In this document: piece by piece, positions 46,301 through 56,879 of the stretch
Layout of the letters: each line of letters begins with the position of its first letter
Numbering within the stretch: position 1 is the first letter of the stretch
NCBI GenBank assembly: GCA_009193035.1
Contig: SWDT01000032.1
Location: forward strand, 177,339 to 241,338
DNA: 64,000 bases
From: Halicephalobus mephisto
Taxonomy: Eukaryota; Nematoda; Chromadorea; Rhabditida; Panagrolaimidae
Direction: 5' to 3'
Notes under the pieces: generated by a model
Seen by the model: only the letters and a program-made list of their open reading frames with translations
Told to the model about the DNA's origin: nothing
The model's database searches: none
Program-made: the position numbers and the translations under genes

Positions 46301-49300
46301 CCAAGAATCGGACAACTCCTGCCGCGAAAATTCCTGATGATAATGATAAAATTGGTCAGTCGTCAGGGATAGTAGAATTTTAAAAATTAAAAAAAATTAA
46401 AATTAATTTTCACCACGAAAATCCTTGATTTTTTAAATTAAATTTGATCATTTACCAATACGAATTAAAATTAAATCAAAAAATTTTAAAAATTTTAAAT
46501 TGGTTCTCACCACGAAAATTTTTGAAGATAACGGTAACTTTATTTTTTCCTAATCCGAACCGAAATTGGCGCCAAAACCAAATCAGAAATCTGATCAAGG
46601 TCAATGTGAAGTTTTATAATTGAATTTTTTTGCTTTTTAAATTTTCATTCTAAAATAGCCTTATTGTGGAAGAATATTTTAGGAATCAAATCCAGAGGAA
46701 AAATATAAATCACGTCTAAATCCATAATAGTCAAGAATGAGAGGAATATAAAAAAAATTAGGTTTTTTCTTAGTAGTTTAGTGGTCAGAATCAATGACTG
46801 TCATTTAAGAAACCTGAGTTCGATTCTTAATCAAGTAAATTACATCTTTCATAAAGTAAATTATGTCGCTCTGACGGTTTCCTAGTAGTTTAGTGGTCAG
46901 AATCAGTGACTGTCACGCAAGAAACCTAAGTTCGATCCCCGCCGAGGAGTTCGTTGTTACGTCAGACTCTTGCGACACATCATCAAAGAAGGCACATCGG
47001 ATTAACATATAACTGAACCCTGCTCAGCGCGGGATAAACGTTAAAACGGAGAAATATAAAATCGCATTCCATTGCGGAAACGAAAACTCGAGAAAATTCT
47101 TCGAGATCTGTTTGCTTTGATGAACTGGACTTGAACAACAAAGTTTAAACTCGGAACTCACTCTTTGGGTCGTTGGAAGGGTCGGCGGAGGTGGCGGGGC
47201 TTCACTTGGAGGAACGTCCATCGAAGGATCTGCAAAATTTCCGTTTTTAATCATTTTTATTTTTAATAAATTAAAATGGATCAAGATAAACGCGTTTCTT
47301 TCATTTAAATGAATTTTGACGAATTTAAATCAAAACGGAAAAATTTTAAATTTCTTTTGTTGGAAATCTCAAGACAGAAATGACTCATTTCAAAAACGAA
47401 AACGTGGACAAAAGCCAATCCTCCAAGTTGGATGAAATTCGATCCTACAGTAATTAAATAAATCATAAAATTTAAAAAACAAAATTATCTCAAAAACGAA
47501 TTTTTTAACTTTTAAAAAATAAAATTTTGAAAGATTCTGATGGATTCTAAAAGCTCCTATAAAACCCTAAAAATTTGCATAAAATTTCAAAATTTCGAAA
47601 AATTTACATAAAATTTTTAACATTTTTGTAAAATTTCAAATTTCTATAAAATTCTGAAAAATTTTAAATTTCTTTATAATTCTGAAGAATTTCAAATTTC
47701 TATAAAATTCTGAAAAATTTTAAATTTTTTTATAATTCTGGTAACTTTTAAATTTTTATATAATTCTGGTAAATTTCAAATTTTTTATAGTTCTGGAAAA
47801 TTTCAAATTTCTATATAATTCTGGAAAATTTCAAATTTCTTTATAATTCTGGGAAATTTCAAATTTCTATAAAATTCTAAAAAATTCCAAATTTTTATAT
47901 AATTCTGGAAAATTTCAAATTTCTATAAAATTCTGGAAAATTTCAAATTTTTATATAATTCTGGGAAGTTTCAAATTTCTATAAAATTCTGGAAAATTTC
48001 GAAAAATTTACATAAGATTTTTATGAAATTCTGGATTCTAGAAGCTTAAAGAGAACTGTAATTTTAAAGAAATGAATTTTTACCCAAATTTCGGGCCACT
48101 TGAAAGGACAACAGTGTCAGAGGAGGGTAACGATCCCTCTTTGCGAAAATCGTATTTCTTCGACAAACAAGCCAGTCCGATCGGGGGGTTTCATGCCTAT
48201 TTTTCCTGTTTACTTAGAAGGTCCAAATTTGAGGACAACAGTTCAGGATCATTGCCAACGATAAAAATTTTCTCGGATGTAAACAAAAAAGATAAAAAAA
48301 ATCAATCAAGACTAGGTGTGTCCCGCAACGGAGGACATTGGAATTTTCGAGGTTGTTTGGCCGATTGTAAAACTGTACGATGGACCTTGAGAAAAAAGGA
48401 AAATAAGGATCCAAAATTAGGACCTTTTTCAAGGACAACAAAAACGGCAAATCTGGTTTGAAACTGAAAAGTTAAAAAATAGATATTCTAACAAGTTTCG
48501 TTTTTTCGACCGAACAAAGAGTCTGATTTTTGGTGAATTTTCTTCTTTAAGGTCTTCAGATAAGATTACAGGACACCATGTAAAGTTCAACAACGTTTTA
48601 GACTCTAATCAATCTTCCTAAAATTTTAAAAAATAACATGATCGAAAAATTTCACTTTTTCGGTCCTGATTGGAAAGTTCCAAAAATTCGTGACGGGATA
48701 ATTGTTAAATTTTATTAGGAAATTTTCGTTTTTATAATTAAATTAAGAATCAGAAAATAAAAAAACAAAAAATTTCATTTTTTTGGTCTTGATTGGAAAG
48801 TTCCAAAAATTCGTGGCGAGACAATTTTTAAATTTTATTAGGAAATTTTCGTTTTTATAATTAAATTAAGAATCAGAAAATAAAAAAAAATTTCATTTTT
48901 TCAGTCCTGATTGGAAAATTTCCGGTTTTATTTTTTAATATTTTTAATATTTTTAAAAATGGAAAATTTTCAGCTTTATTTTTTAATATTTTTAATATTT
49001 TTAAAAATGGAAAATTTTCGTTTTTATTTTTTAATATTTTAAAAAATGGAAAATTTTTAAAGCAAATCCCGGTCCCACAGCGAAAATTAAACGAATCCTG
49101 TTTGGTAGGTAAAGAGCGGTAAATATATTCGGACATTTTTGTCAAAACACTCATGCAGAGAGCTCAGTTTCCTTAATCCGACAATGACCGCTTAGTCGCG
49201 CAGGACTGACCAACGAAAAACGTAAAACTGGCTTCCCCGGCAACGAATCCAACTCTGCCAGAGGCATTGAGCTGAAAGATTTTCTAACAATATACAAAAT

Positions 49301-52300
49301 TAAAATTTTAAAATTAATTTAAAAAGTAAATTTATTTACAAGTCACCTGAGGCCAGGCTTTCCAACGACAGAAAAGGAAAGAATGTCAAGTGCAGGAAAC
49401 AACAAAAAAGTAAAAATAAAGTTCGGTCCCAAAAGACCGGAATTTCAGAGTTGAGTCATTCAGGTACTCAACTGTCCAATTTTTGGACGAATAAAAGTTA
49501 AAAAAAATTATACGCAAAATTACGAAATTTTTTTAAATTTAAAAATTTCATTTTTTTTTCAAATTTGAAATTTTTTAAAATTTAGTGAAAATTTTTAAAA
49601 TTTTTCAGAATCTTACAAATTTAAAAAATTTTAAAAAAATCTAATAAATTTTGAAAAATTCGAGAATCTTACAGAAATTTTTTGAATTTTCCAGAATCTA
49701 ATAAAAAATTTTGAAATTTCTGAAAAGTTCATCGAAGATTCTAGGATATTTTAGAATTTTCCAAAATTTTAAAAATTTAAAAATCTAATAAATTTTGAAA
49801 AATTCGAGAATCTTACAGAAATTTTTTGAATTTTCCAGAATCTTACAAATTTAAAAATTTTTTTAAGATTTAATAGATTTTTTAGAATCTAATAGATAAT
49901 TCTGAAACTTTTTTAAATCTTTCAAAATTGGAGAATTTTACGAAAATTAAAAAATTTTTCAAAATCCAATTTCCAAAAAAATAAAAAATTCATGTTTTAA
50001 TTTTTAAAAAACATTTATTTTCTAATTTCTACGGCAATTATTTTAAATTCAACTTACCTCTGGCATCAAAGGCAGTACTGTAGCTCAAGGGGGCATCGGC
50101 GTAAGTAGGACCGTATCTGGCCAGTCTTCTGCTGGAGCGATCAAAATCGACATCGAAGGGCTTACTGTAGACTTCTCTTTGGTAGGAGGTTCTTTCTTCT
50201 CGAGAGTAATTAGGGGCAGTAACACTACTGTAACTACTTTCGTTGACAATTGGTCTGGTCAAAGCGGATCTGACAGGGTCCCCGAGGGCATAGAAGGATC
50301 GAGTCGTGTTCTCCTTGTTTCCTTCGTCCGGAGAAAGCTTCCTCGTTTGCCAGTAAAGAGGCGAAAGACCGCCGTTGTAGCCGTACAGTAACGAGGACAG
50401 TCTTTCCGGAGAACTCAGATCCGAGGGGGGTTTTCTGAAGCTCTCCGAAATGCCGGATTCTGAAGGCTTCAAAGAATCCGGAACTCTGGGAGTTTTATCT
50501 TCAGATTCTTTGGGGATTTCAGAAGTCTTAGGAGATTCCAATCTGACTTCTTCAGGTTCTGTTTCTACAGTACTTTTTTCAGTTTCTTTGGATTCTGGAA
50601 TATTAGGCTTGTTGACGAGTTCCATCGTCTCTATCTCCTGCACCTTCTGCAGAATTTCCGGAACAGCTTCGACTCCAGGAGTCTCCACCGGCGGAGGTGC
50701 CGGAGGCAGTGGAGGCGGAGGCAGTCCTTCAGAATCAAAACTTTCATCGTGTTTATTTTCCGAATCCGCCGCTCCTGGAGTCAACAGATTCTGAATATCT
50801 TCTTCTTTTTTGTCCTTCGATTCCATCACTAAAAGTCCGGTTTCGTCTCTAGGATTAGAGCAGATACTTTGATCCAGAAGGGAATCCCGAGAACGATCAA
50901 AGTCAATCGAAACAGAAGGAGATGGAGCGTCTTCTCTGAAACGATTACGGTAAAAACTACAAAAATTAAATTTCTCAAAGAAATAAAAATTATAAATTTT
51001 TAAATTTAAAAAAAAATAAAAGTTGTTAAATTTTTAAAAAATTATAAAATTTTAAATTTTTTCACAGAAATTAAAAAAATTAAAATCACTTTAAAAATAC
51101 AAAAATATTTAATAAATTATCCCGACACGAATTTCTAAAACTACTGTAAAAAAAATTAAAAGTTGTTAAATTTTATATTTTTTCGCGGGAATTTAAAAAA
51201 TCAAAAAAATGTAATTTTTTACTTTTTCGCGGGAATTTAAAAAATCAAAAAAATGTAATTTTTTATCAAATTACAATTATTGTAAAAAAGTTAAAAATTG
51301 TTAAATTTTTTATTTTTTCGCGGGAATTTAAAAAATCAAAAAAATACAATTTTTTATCCAATTGTAATTATTGTAAAATAGAATAAAATAAAGTATTTCA
51401 TCGATTTCGATTTAGAGCAAAAGCTGTCCTTAACCTTCTTGTCGAACATTAAAATTTTGAAGAGAAACAAAAATTTGAAGAGAAAACAAAAATTTTTGGT
51501 CGAAGGCTCGATTCGCGAGTGACGAAAAAGAATTTTAATTTTTTCTTTTGCAACATTTTCGAAAATTTCAAAGTTGTCAAAAGAACAGATTTTTGTGTAA
51601 AAATTTAATTATTTCCGTAAAATGTCCAAAAAGAAAAAATTTAAATTTTTTATAATTCAAAAAATTCCGTGCAAGACCATTTTTTCCTTTCTACAAATTA
51701 GAAAAGACTGGTTACTTAAAAAATACACGCGCGAGTGCATGGACTCTCTTTTGAGTAGATACATGGAAAATCGGACAGTTATTTAATTTTTTTCTTGAAA
51801 AAAGGGAAAACAGTGCACGCACGAGTGCATACAATGCCAAACAATCATTTATTTTTATCATTAAGAAAAGAAAGACCGAATTCAGAGTGCCTAAGAGCGA
51901 GTGCATACAATGCCAAACAATCATTTATTTTTATCATTAAGAAAGGAAAGACTGAACTTGTGTACTTAAAAAAAAGGCGAGTGCATGCACTCACATGCAT
52001 TTTCCATTTTTTCCTACTCATCCTGTTTTTTTTTTCATTTTTAAAGGAAAAAATGAGCTCACAATTGCGGTCTCGCACGGAAACTCAGGGTACTTCATTC
52101 AAACAACATTAACAAGTTTCTTTAGGAATACAAAATTCGTACAAATGTTGCGCGATTTTACCGACTATTTCTCCCAATTTTTTGTTTAAATAATTAAAAT
52201 TTTAGTAGGGGTACTTTCATATAAAAGAACGGAAATTTTTATCAAGAATTACTTTTATAAAAATAAAAAAATTTTATTAGAAGTTTTTTATATATAAATA

Positions 52301-55300
52301 ATCGAAGTTTTATTGGGGATTGTTTTTATAAAAAAGAAAAATTTTATTAGAAGTTTTTATAAATAAATAATCGGAATTTTAAAAATCTTTTATATAAATA
52401 GAATTTCGCTAGGAGTTTTATATAAATAAAATTTTATTTAAGATTTTCTATATAATCGGAATTTTACTGGAGATTTTGTGTGTGAAGGACCTGACGTATA
52501 GTGATTGGAACCGAATAGAATAAACACAACTAGAGCATGGGACTAATCAGAGTGTTCCCGCTCTCGAAAAGGCGTTGACCGGTGAGAATGGGGCAATTGT
52601 CCTCGTGAAAGCTCGTTCGGGAGGAGAGCAAACACTTGCCTCTGGCCCTTTTCGAGAATCCACATAGGGTCCCTCAGGTTGTTTGTCTTGAGATTCAGAT
52701 TCCGGAAGGTAACTGAACCTCTTTGATCTTTGTTAAGTCAGTTTTTCCTTTCAATTCGGTCATAAACGATTTTCGGAAGAGAAACTCGAAACAGGTTAGG
52801 CACAAGGACGACAGGTTTCCCAAAAAGAAAAGAATCCAATTTGCCTCCAAAGATGCAACAAAAGATTAAACGATTAAAATATCTTTGTTTTAAAGTAGCG
52901 GCCCCCTGGGGGTTGAAAATGAACAAATGAATAATTGGTTAAAAATTTTCAAATTTTACTAAAAAATTTCATTTTTAAATCATAGTGAAAATTTTACTAA
53001 AAAATTTTAAAATTTTAAACATTTTTAAAAATTTTCAAATTTTAAACTTTTTTCTAAAATTTTAAATTCTGAAAATTATTTAATTTTTCAAAATTTTATT
53101 TAAAAAATTAAATTTTTAAAAAATTTTATTGAAAAAAATTAAATTTTCGAAATTTTAAAGATTTTTAAAGTTTTTTAATAATTTTCAAAATTTATTTTGA
53201 AAAATCCAAATTTTATTTGAAAATCAGAATTCTGGAGACAGACTGAATCGTGAATCAGCAGGGGGAATTTTTGCTTTTTCAAAATTGTACAATTTTCAAG
53301 TTTTTAATCGATTTTTTGCAAAAATAAATTGACTTACGGTCTTGGGGGAGACAAGAGTTCGGATCTCGGGGGATTTTGGAGATTACTTTCTTCTGACATC
53401 TGGAATCGATTTTTATTAAATTATTTATAAATCAAAAATGATTTTTGTTGAAAATTGTCTCAACACGAATTTTTAGAAACTTGTAGAATCTTTGATTTTA
53501 GATGATTTCAGAAGTTTCTAAATGTCTCTAAAAAGTTTCAAAATTCTTCGCAAAATTTTAAAGTTTTTAAAAGTTTTCAAAAAGTTTCAGAATCTTCCAC
53601 AAAATTTTAAAGAATTCAGAAGCTTTTAAATGTCTTTAAAAAGTTTCAGAATCTTCCACAAAATTCTAAAGAATTCAGAAGTTTCTAAATGTCTCTAAAA
53701 AGTTTCAAAATTCCTCACAAAATTTTAAAGTTTTTAAAAGTTTTCAAAAAGTTTCAGAATTTTTCGCAAAATTTTAAAGAATTCAGAAGTTTCTAAATGT
53801 CTCTAAAAAGTTTCAGAATCTTCCACAAAATTCTAAAGAATTCAAAAGCTTCTAAGAACTTCCAAAAATTCGCAAAGATTTCAGAAGTTCCTAAAAATTC
53901 TAAAAGTTCCAAAACTTGCTAAATTCTGAAATAATTAAAAAATTTCCATTAACTTCTAGAAAATTTCAGAAGCTTCTAAAAATTTTAATTTTATATAAAT
54001 TTAACTTTTTTTATTAAAAAAAATCTTCACAAATTTTAAAAAAAATCCATCATGAGAAATATTGGAAAATTTCGTAATTAACTCAAATTCAGAAAATTAT
54101 TTTTTTTTTTCGTAAAAAAGACAAAAATTAAAAAAAAATAAAACTGGCCTTATTTTTGATCGAAAAAATTTGTCATGTGAAAATTGATCAAAAATAAAAA
54201 AATAAAACTTACTTTTTTTTCTTGTTTTACTTGTGTGATTCTTGGGTGCATTACGGTAGATTCAGATTCTGGAAGACTTTCTGAAGCTTCACTTAAAATT
54301 TCCGGAACCGATTCTCTTCTGGAAGCTATGGGAGTCGATTCGTCGCCTTCGGGCACGTCTTCTAAAATTTGGGAGATTCTGGAGTCGACTTGCTCCACCA
54401 CGTCTGCCGAAGGGGCCCGAACAGACGACTGAGCAGAAGAAGATCTGAATCGGTGATCCGAAGCCGAAGACTGGGACCTCAAGTCGTCACTATCTTCCTA
54501 AAATTTAAAAAATTTAAAAAATTAAAGAAAATTTTTCAAAACTTTTTAAAAAAATTAAAGAATTTAAAAAATAAAGAAATTTGAGAAATTTAAAATAATA
54601 AAAAAAAGTTTTAAAATTAAAAAAATTTGAGAAATTTAAAATAATAAAAAAAAGTTTTAAAATTAAAAAAATTAAAGAATTTTAAAAATGAAAGTTTTGA
54701 AAATTAAGAAATTTTAAAAATGAAAATTTAAAAAATTTTTAAATTAAGGAATTTTAAAAATAAAAAAGTTTTGAAAATTAAAGAATTTAAAAAATGAAAG
54801 TTTTAAAAGTTTTAAAAATTTTAAAGTTAAAGAATTTTAAAAATAAAAAAGTTTTAAAAATTAAAGAATTTAAAAAATAAAAAAGTTCAAAATAAAAGTT
54901 TTGAAATATTGTATGTAATCGTAATTTGGAAAAGGTCAAAAATACTTGAAAAAGCAACATTCCGATGGAAAATAAGACTATCGGTTTCGACAAAGATGAG
55001 TGTTTGCCGAGGTCGCTCGGACCATCAAGAAAACAGAAACGAAGAAAACAGAGATGAAGGAAACAGTCATCGAGAAAACAGCAATCTCGTTCTCGTTGCT
55101 AAGTCGGCCAAAAAGGTGTGCAGATACGGCATTCGATCGATGACTGGTCAAGGGCACTCGGTTTTGACCTTGCAATTCACAATCGGAAATTATTAAGAAC
55201 AAAAGAAAATCCGGATCATTGACCAATCTCCCGGAAAATAAAAAAACAATAAAAAAATGCTGAAGAAAGTAAAACAGAAATATCAATTTCAGAATTCCAA

Positions 55301-56771
55301 AATCAAACTTCAAAATTTAATTTTCAAATAAATTTAAAATTTTCAAATAAATTTGAATTTTTCAAATTAAATTGAAATTTTTAAATAAATTTAAAATTTT
55401 TCAAATAAAATTGAATTTTTCCAATTAAATTGAAATTTTCAAATAAATTAAAAATTTTTAAATAAAATTGAAATTTTTAAATTTATTTTAAAATTTTTAA
55501 ATAAAATTAAAATTTTTCAAATAAATTTAAAATTTTCAAACAAATTTGAATTTTTCAAATTAAATTTAAAATTTTCGAACAAATTTGAATTTTTCAAATT
55601 AAATTTAAAATTTTCGAATTAAGCTTCAGAATCCAACTTTGGACTGACTTCAAACTTCCGAATTAATTCGAGTTCGAAAATTTTTTAAAATTGACAGTTC
55701 TGATGTAAAATCTTAGTATGAACATTTATGAAAAATAAAAAATAGATCATTTACCAGTGAGAGTAAAATTTAATCCAAAAAATTTTAAAAAATTCAATTT
55801 TTACTATGAAGTTTTTAACAGTCATTTTGATCTTGATAGTTTGTAAAAACAAATCTAATTTAACCCAAAAAAACAAAATTCAATTTTTGCTATGAAGTTT
55901 TTAACAATAATTTTGATCTTGATATTTCCTAAAAATGAATCTAATTTAATCCAAAAAATTTTTAAAAATTCAATTTTTACTATGAAGTTTTTAACAATAA
56001 TTTTGATCTTGATAGTTCGTAAAAACAAATCTAATTTAATCCAAAAAACAAAATTTTTAAAAATAATTTTGATCTTGATATTTCCTAAAAATGAATCTAA
56101 TTTAATCCAAAAAATTTTTAAAAATTCAATTTTTACTATGAAGTTTTTAACAGTCATTTTGATCTTGAAAGTTTGTAAAAATTCCAATAATAAAAATGTT
56201 TTAAATCTACAGTATTTTTTAAATTCAAAAAACTGACCTCCGTGATGGCATCCAGGTACCCGTAGGCCGAAGGATCCACATTCCCGGGGATGAATTGAAT
56301 CAATCCAGGACCACCGAACACCATGAAATCCGAGTGTTCGGCGGGCCACTCATCGGGTGGAGTTCCGCCTTCGAAGAGTTCCTCGAGGGCTTTTTTTCGT
56401 TCTTCTTCTTCCATTTCCCTCAAAACTCCAAAAGTGTTTATTTTAAATTCTGGAGATTCTTCAGGAGGAGTTTTGATGTTTTCAGTTTCATTTTTTAATT
56501 GATTCGGATCTATGACGGGGACCGGGGGAGGGGCCCCGGAGGGTCTGGAGCTCCCGGGCAAGCTGTCCGTCTCCAGAAGTGTACTGACGGATTTCAGAGG
56601 ACTTTTAACATTTTCTTCTTTTTTTGGTTTTTCTTCGTTATCAGACATGTCATCAACTAAGCTCAGAGTTTTATCATCGTCTTCAGAATCGGCCACAGAA
56701 GAAGAATCAGCTTCGATCGAAGGAGGTCTTTTATCGCCGAAAAAAAATAACCTCCAAGCGAAAAATACAGC
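28335..56771 (-). CDS. ajm-1: Apical junction molecule AJM-1-like protein, giant gene
   Basis: AJM-1 is a coiled-coil component of the nematode apical junction (DLG-1/AJM-1 complex). Seventeen exons join in phase to about 2024 residues: 56238-56771, 54213-54497, 53338-53399, 50058-50956, 47162-47229, 42068-42325, 40277-41685, 39145-39466, 38686-38953, 37472-37638, 35418-35558, 34574-34725, 33689-34130, 30741-30821, 30476-30641, 29267-29927, 28335-28494. The N-terminal third is acidic and Pro/Ser-rich. An Arg/Glu coiled coil fills about residues 700-1280. FRRLYEKAERQLAHYRNR and a polar linker follow. The C-terminal domain carries a MYND-like Cys/His cluster (CGRC, CKHC, YYCSRQC, ERHRDRC) near residue 1850, then KLLFYYPIDALIDQGKEQ. 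The first exon opens at an acceptor, in AVFFAWRLFFFGDKRP, so an upstream exon must exist; I did not find it. AJM-1 identity rests on the coil plus this C-terminal domain. Confidence 0.78.
28785..29205. repeat. ~88-base repeat in the last ajm-1 intron
   Basis: AAACTTTTTGCAAGATTCTG and TTTTAGTGAATTTTAAAATT alternate in four to five diverged units within 28495-29266. Confidence 0.75.
30115..30385. repeat. ~150-base repeat in an ajm-1 intron
   Basis: GGTAAATTTCTAGYTTCATA plus AAAGAATTATTTCTAAAAAT occurs twice within 29928-30475. Confidence 0.65.
30940..31310. repeat. Foldback repeat family, copy at 31 kb
   Basis: Units carry GTACRACAGTT, CTATTTCGCAATATTTA and AAGAATTTCGAAAATAGG. The block matches the reverse complement of part of 45870-46225. 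It lies in the long ajm-1 intron 30822-33688. Confidence 0.65.
31790..32110. repeat. 26-base minisatellite TTGACTATYAACTTTGAARTYGAACT
   Basis: About a dozen 26-base units, with a short run reduced to TTAACTA (7 bases) near 32010-32045. The unit resembles the end of the dispersed 215-base repeat. Confidence 0.85.
32330..32570. repeat. ~26-base poly-A/T repeat
   Basis: AAAAAAATTAATTTTTAAAT recurs about nine times. It is nearly self-complementary. Confidence 0.85.
32830..33245. repeat. ~37-base minisatellite with CCCTTAGGGTATT
   Basis: About ten units combine CCTTAGGGTATTGAATCTT with CTTAGAGTACTTAATTC. The CCTTAGGG core is palindromic. Flanking pieces (GGTATTTGGTCCCTAAGGG) link it to the GGCATTTGGTCC family near 45660 and 60300. 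Confidence 0.85.
34980..35315. repeat. ~123-base repeat with TGACGGGA and GACACGA cores
   Basis: Two and a half units read AATAACTTTTAATTYGCTAT, TTCGTGACGGGACTAATGA and TTTCTCGAGTACTGGTCCTG within the intron 34726-35417. Confidence 0.8.
35640..36240. repeat. Palindromic repeat related to the dispersed 215-base family
   Basis: AACTCAAGGTTAAAGGTCGA and its reverse complement, and GGATATCTGGATTTCCCG and its complement, are arranged as large imperfect inverted arms in the ajm-1 intron 35559-37471. Confidence 0.65.
36655..37105. repeat. ~170-base tandem repeat with AAACGAACGCTTCAAAG
   Basis: Three units carry AACAGAAAACGAACGCTTC and CCAAAAGTTCGCTCAAGAA followed by ATAAACGAATTCGTTT, which contains the perfect palindrome AAACGAATTCGTTT. 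Confidence 0.85.
38551..38629 (-). other. Candidate unplaced ajm-1 exon
   Basis: This 79-base segment inside the intron 37639-38685 reads like coding sequence in frame with the upstream exon (PSCGDSLEFRSFLLESGPSV). It ends at a possible donor ACG|GTACAA. A 56-base upstream intron would contain a perfect TACTAAC branch sequence and end CACGAG. It ends in phase 2 while the next exon needs phase 1, so inclusion shifts the frame. It may be an alternative terminal or a wrongly bounded exon. Confidence 0.3.
39680..39935. repeat. ~104-base repeat in ajm-1 intron
   Basis: CACCACGAAAATCCCTGAAA and AGTGCGAGTCAAATTTTGCA recur in two full units and a partial one within 39467-40276. Confidence 0.85.
43235..43740. 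repeat. Two short-period arrays in the 42.3-47.2 kb ajm-1 intron
   Basis: CCGGTTAAGACCCAAAATGA recurs four times at 43240-43345. AAATCATTAAAATTTTCGTT plus TCGAGAA recurs about eight times at 43500-43740. Confidence 0.75.
44315..44760. repeat. ~130-base tandem repeat with GGTCCTAACGAGAAAACCG
   Basis: Three and a half units include GTCCTAACGAGAAAACCGAT, ATTTAGTATATATCAAAAAA and GTATAAATTT. Confidence 0.85.
45874..46225. repeat. MITE-like palindrome of the foldback family
   Basis: Arms 45874-45965 and about 46012-46100 are inverted copies (GTACGACAGTT, TTTCGCAATATTTATCTCAT) separated by about 50 bases. A further partial copy continues to 46225. No coding capacity and no clear target duplication. 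Confidence 0.65.
46767..46836 (+). pseudogene. tRNA-Asp-like sequence, copy 1
   Basis: TAGTAGTTTAGTGGTCAGAA (A box), ACTGTCA at the anticodon loop position and GAGTTCGATTCTTAA (B box) follow the order of tRNA-Asp(GTC), but the stems are badly mispaired. It is probably a tRNA-derived element. Confidence 0.5.
46880..46949 (+). pseudogene. tRNA-Asp-like sequence, copy 2
   Basis: This 70-base segment runs from TCCTAGTAGTTTAGTGGTCA through CTGTCAC (GTC anticodon) and AGTTCGATCCCCGCC to CGAGGAG. Its ends pair partly as an acceptor stem; the anticodon and T stems are mismatched, so it is a degenerate tRNA or SINE head. It is better preserved than copy 1, about 110 bases upstream. Confidence 0.55.
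47545..48010. repeat. ~24-27-base AT minisatellite
   Basis: AATTTCAAATTTCTATAAAA plus TTCTGGAA recurs about eighteen times in the ajm-1 intron 47230-50057. Confidence 0.85.
48650..49045. repeat. ~125-base repeat grading into a ~60-base repeat
   Basis: TTTTTCGGTCCTGATTGGAA, AATTCGTGRCGRGA and AAATTTTATTAGGAAATTTT recur in two and a half units. ATTTTTAAAAATGGAAAATT units follow to 49045. Confidence 0.8.
51150..51380. repeat. ~80-base repeat with TTTTTCGCGGGAATTT
   Basis: Three units read TTTTTCGCGGGAATTTAAAA plus AATCAAAAAAATGTAATTTT in the ajm-1 intron 50957-53337. Confidence 0.8.
51700..52000. repeat. Repeat with GAGTGCATACAATGCC
   Basis: Three units carry GCGAGTGCATACAATGCCAA and ATTTATTTTTATCATTAAGA. 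ORFs across it on both strands are repeat-driven and not genes. Confidence 0.75.
52640..52712 (-). other. Candidate alternative ajm-1 exon
   Basis: After acceptor GAGGTTCAG at 52713, a 73-base segment continues in phase from exon 53338-53399. It reads YLPESESQDKQPEGPYVDSR and ends at GAG|GCAAGT, a GC donor like the one at 42068. It ends in phase 0 while the next exon (50956) needs phase 2. It may be used with an exon I missed or be a chance frame. Confidence 0.3.
53470..53875. repeat. ~65-base repeat in ajm-1 intron
   Basis: GAAGTTTCTAAATGTCTCTA plus AAAAGTTTCAGAATCTTCCA plus CAAAATTCTAAAGAATTC recurs about six times within 53400-54212. Confidence 0.85.
54498..54910. repeat. Low-complexity AAAGTTTTAAAAATTAAAGAA array
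   Basis: Short irregular units of AAAAAGTTTTAAAATTAAAG fill the left half of the ajm-1 intron 54498-56237. Confidence 0.7.
55300..56170. repeat. Two adjacent arrays in ajm-1 intron 1
   Basis: 55300-55620 repeats AAATTTAAAATTTTCAAATA with small changes. 55790-56170 repeats a unit of about 100 bases (TTTTTACTATGAAGTTTTTA, ATAATTTTGATCTTGATA, AATCTAATTTAATCCAAAAA) four times. Confidence 0.8.
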
Positions 56772-56879
56772 CTAAAAAAATAAAAATTAAAAAAATAAAA
56801 ATTTAAATTTAAAAAAAATAAAAATTTTAAAAAAATTTAAAAAATAAAAATTTAAATTTAAAAATTAAGGTTTTTTAAA

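Noticed and set aside
46880..46949. Functional tRNA-Asp gene
   Set aside because: Anticodon and T stems are mispaired and a second more degraded copy lies beside it, which fits a tRNA-derived repeat better.
48072..48461. 129-codon plus-strand frame inside an ajm-1 intron
   Set aside because: No recognisable domain and no conserved start context; kept only as a candidate regulatory island.
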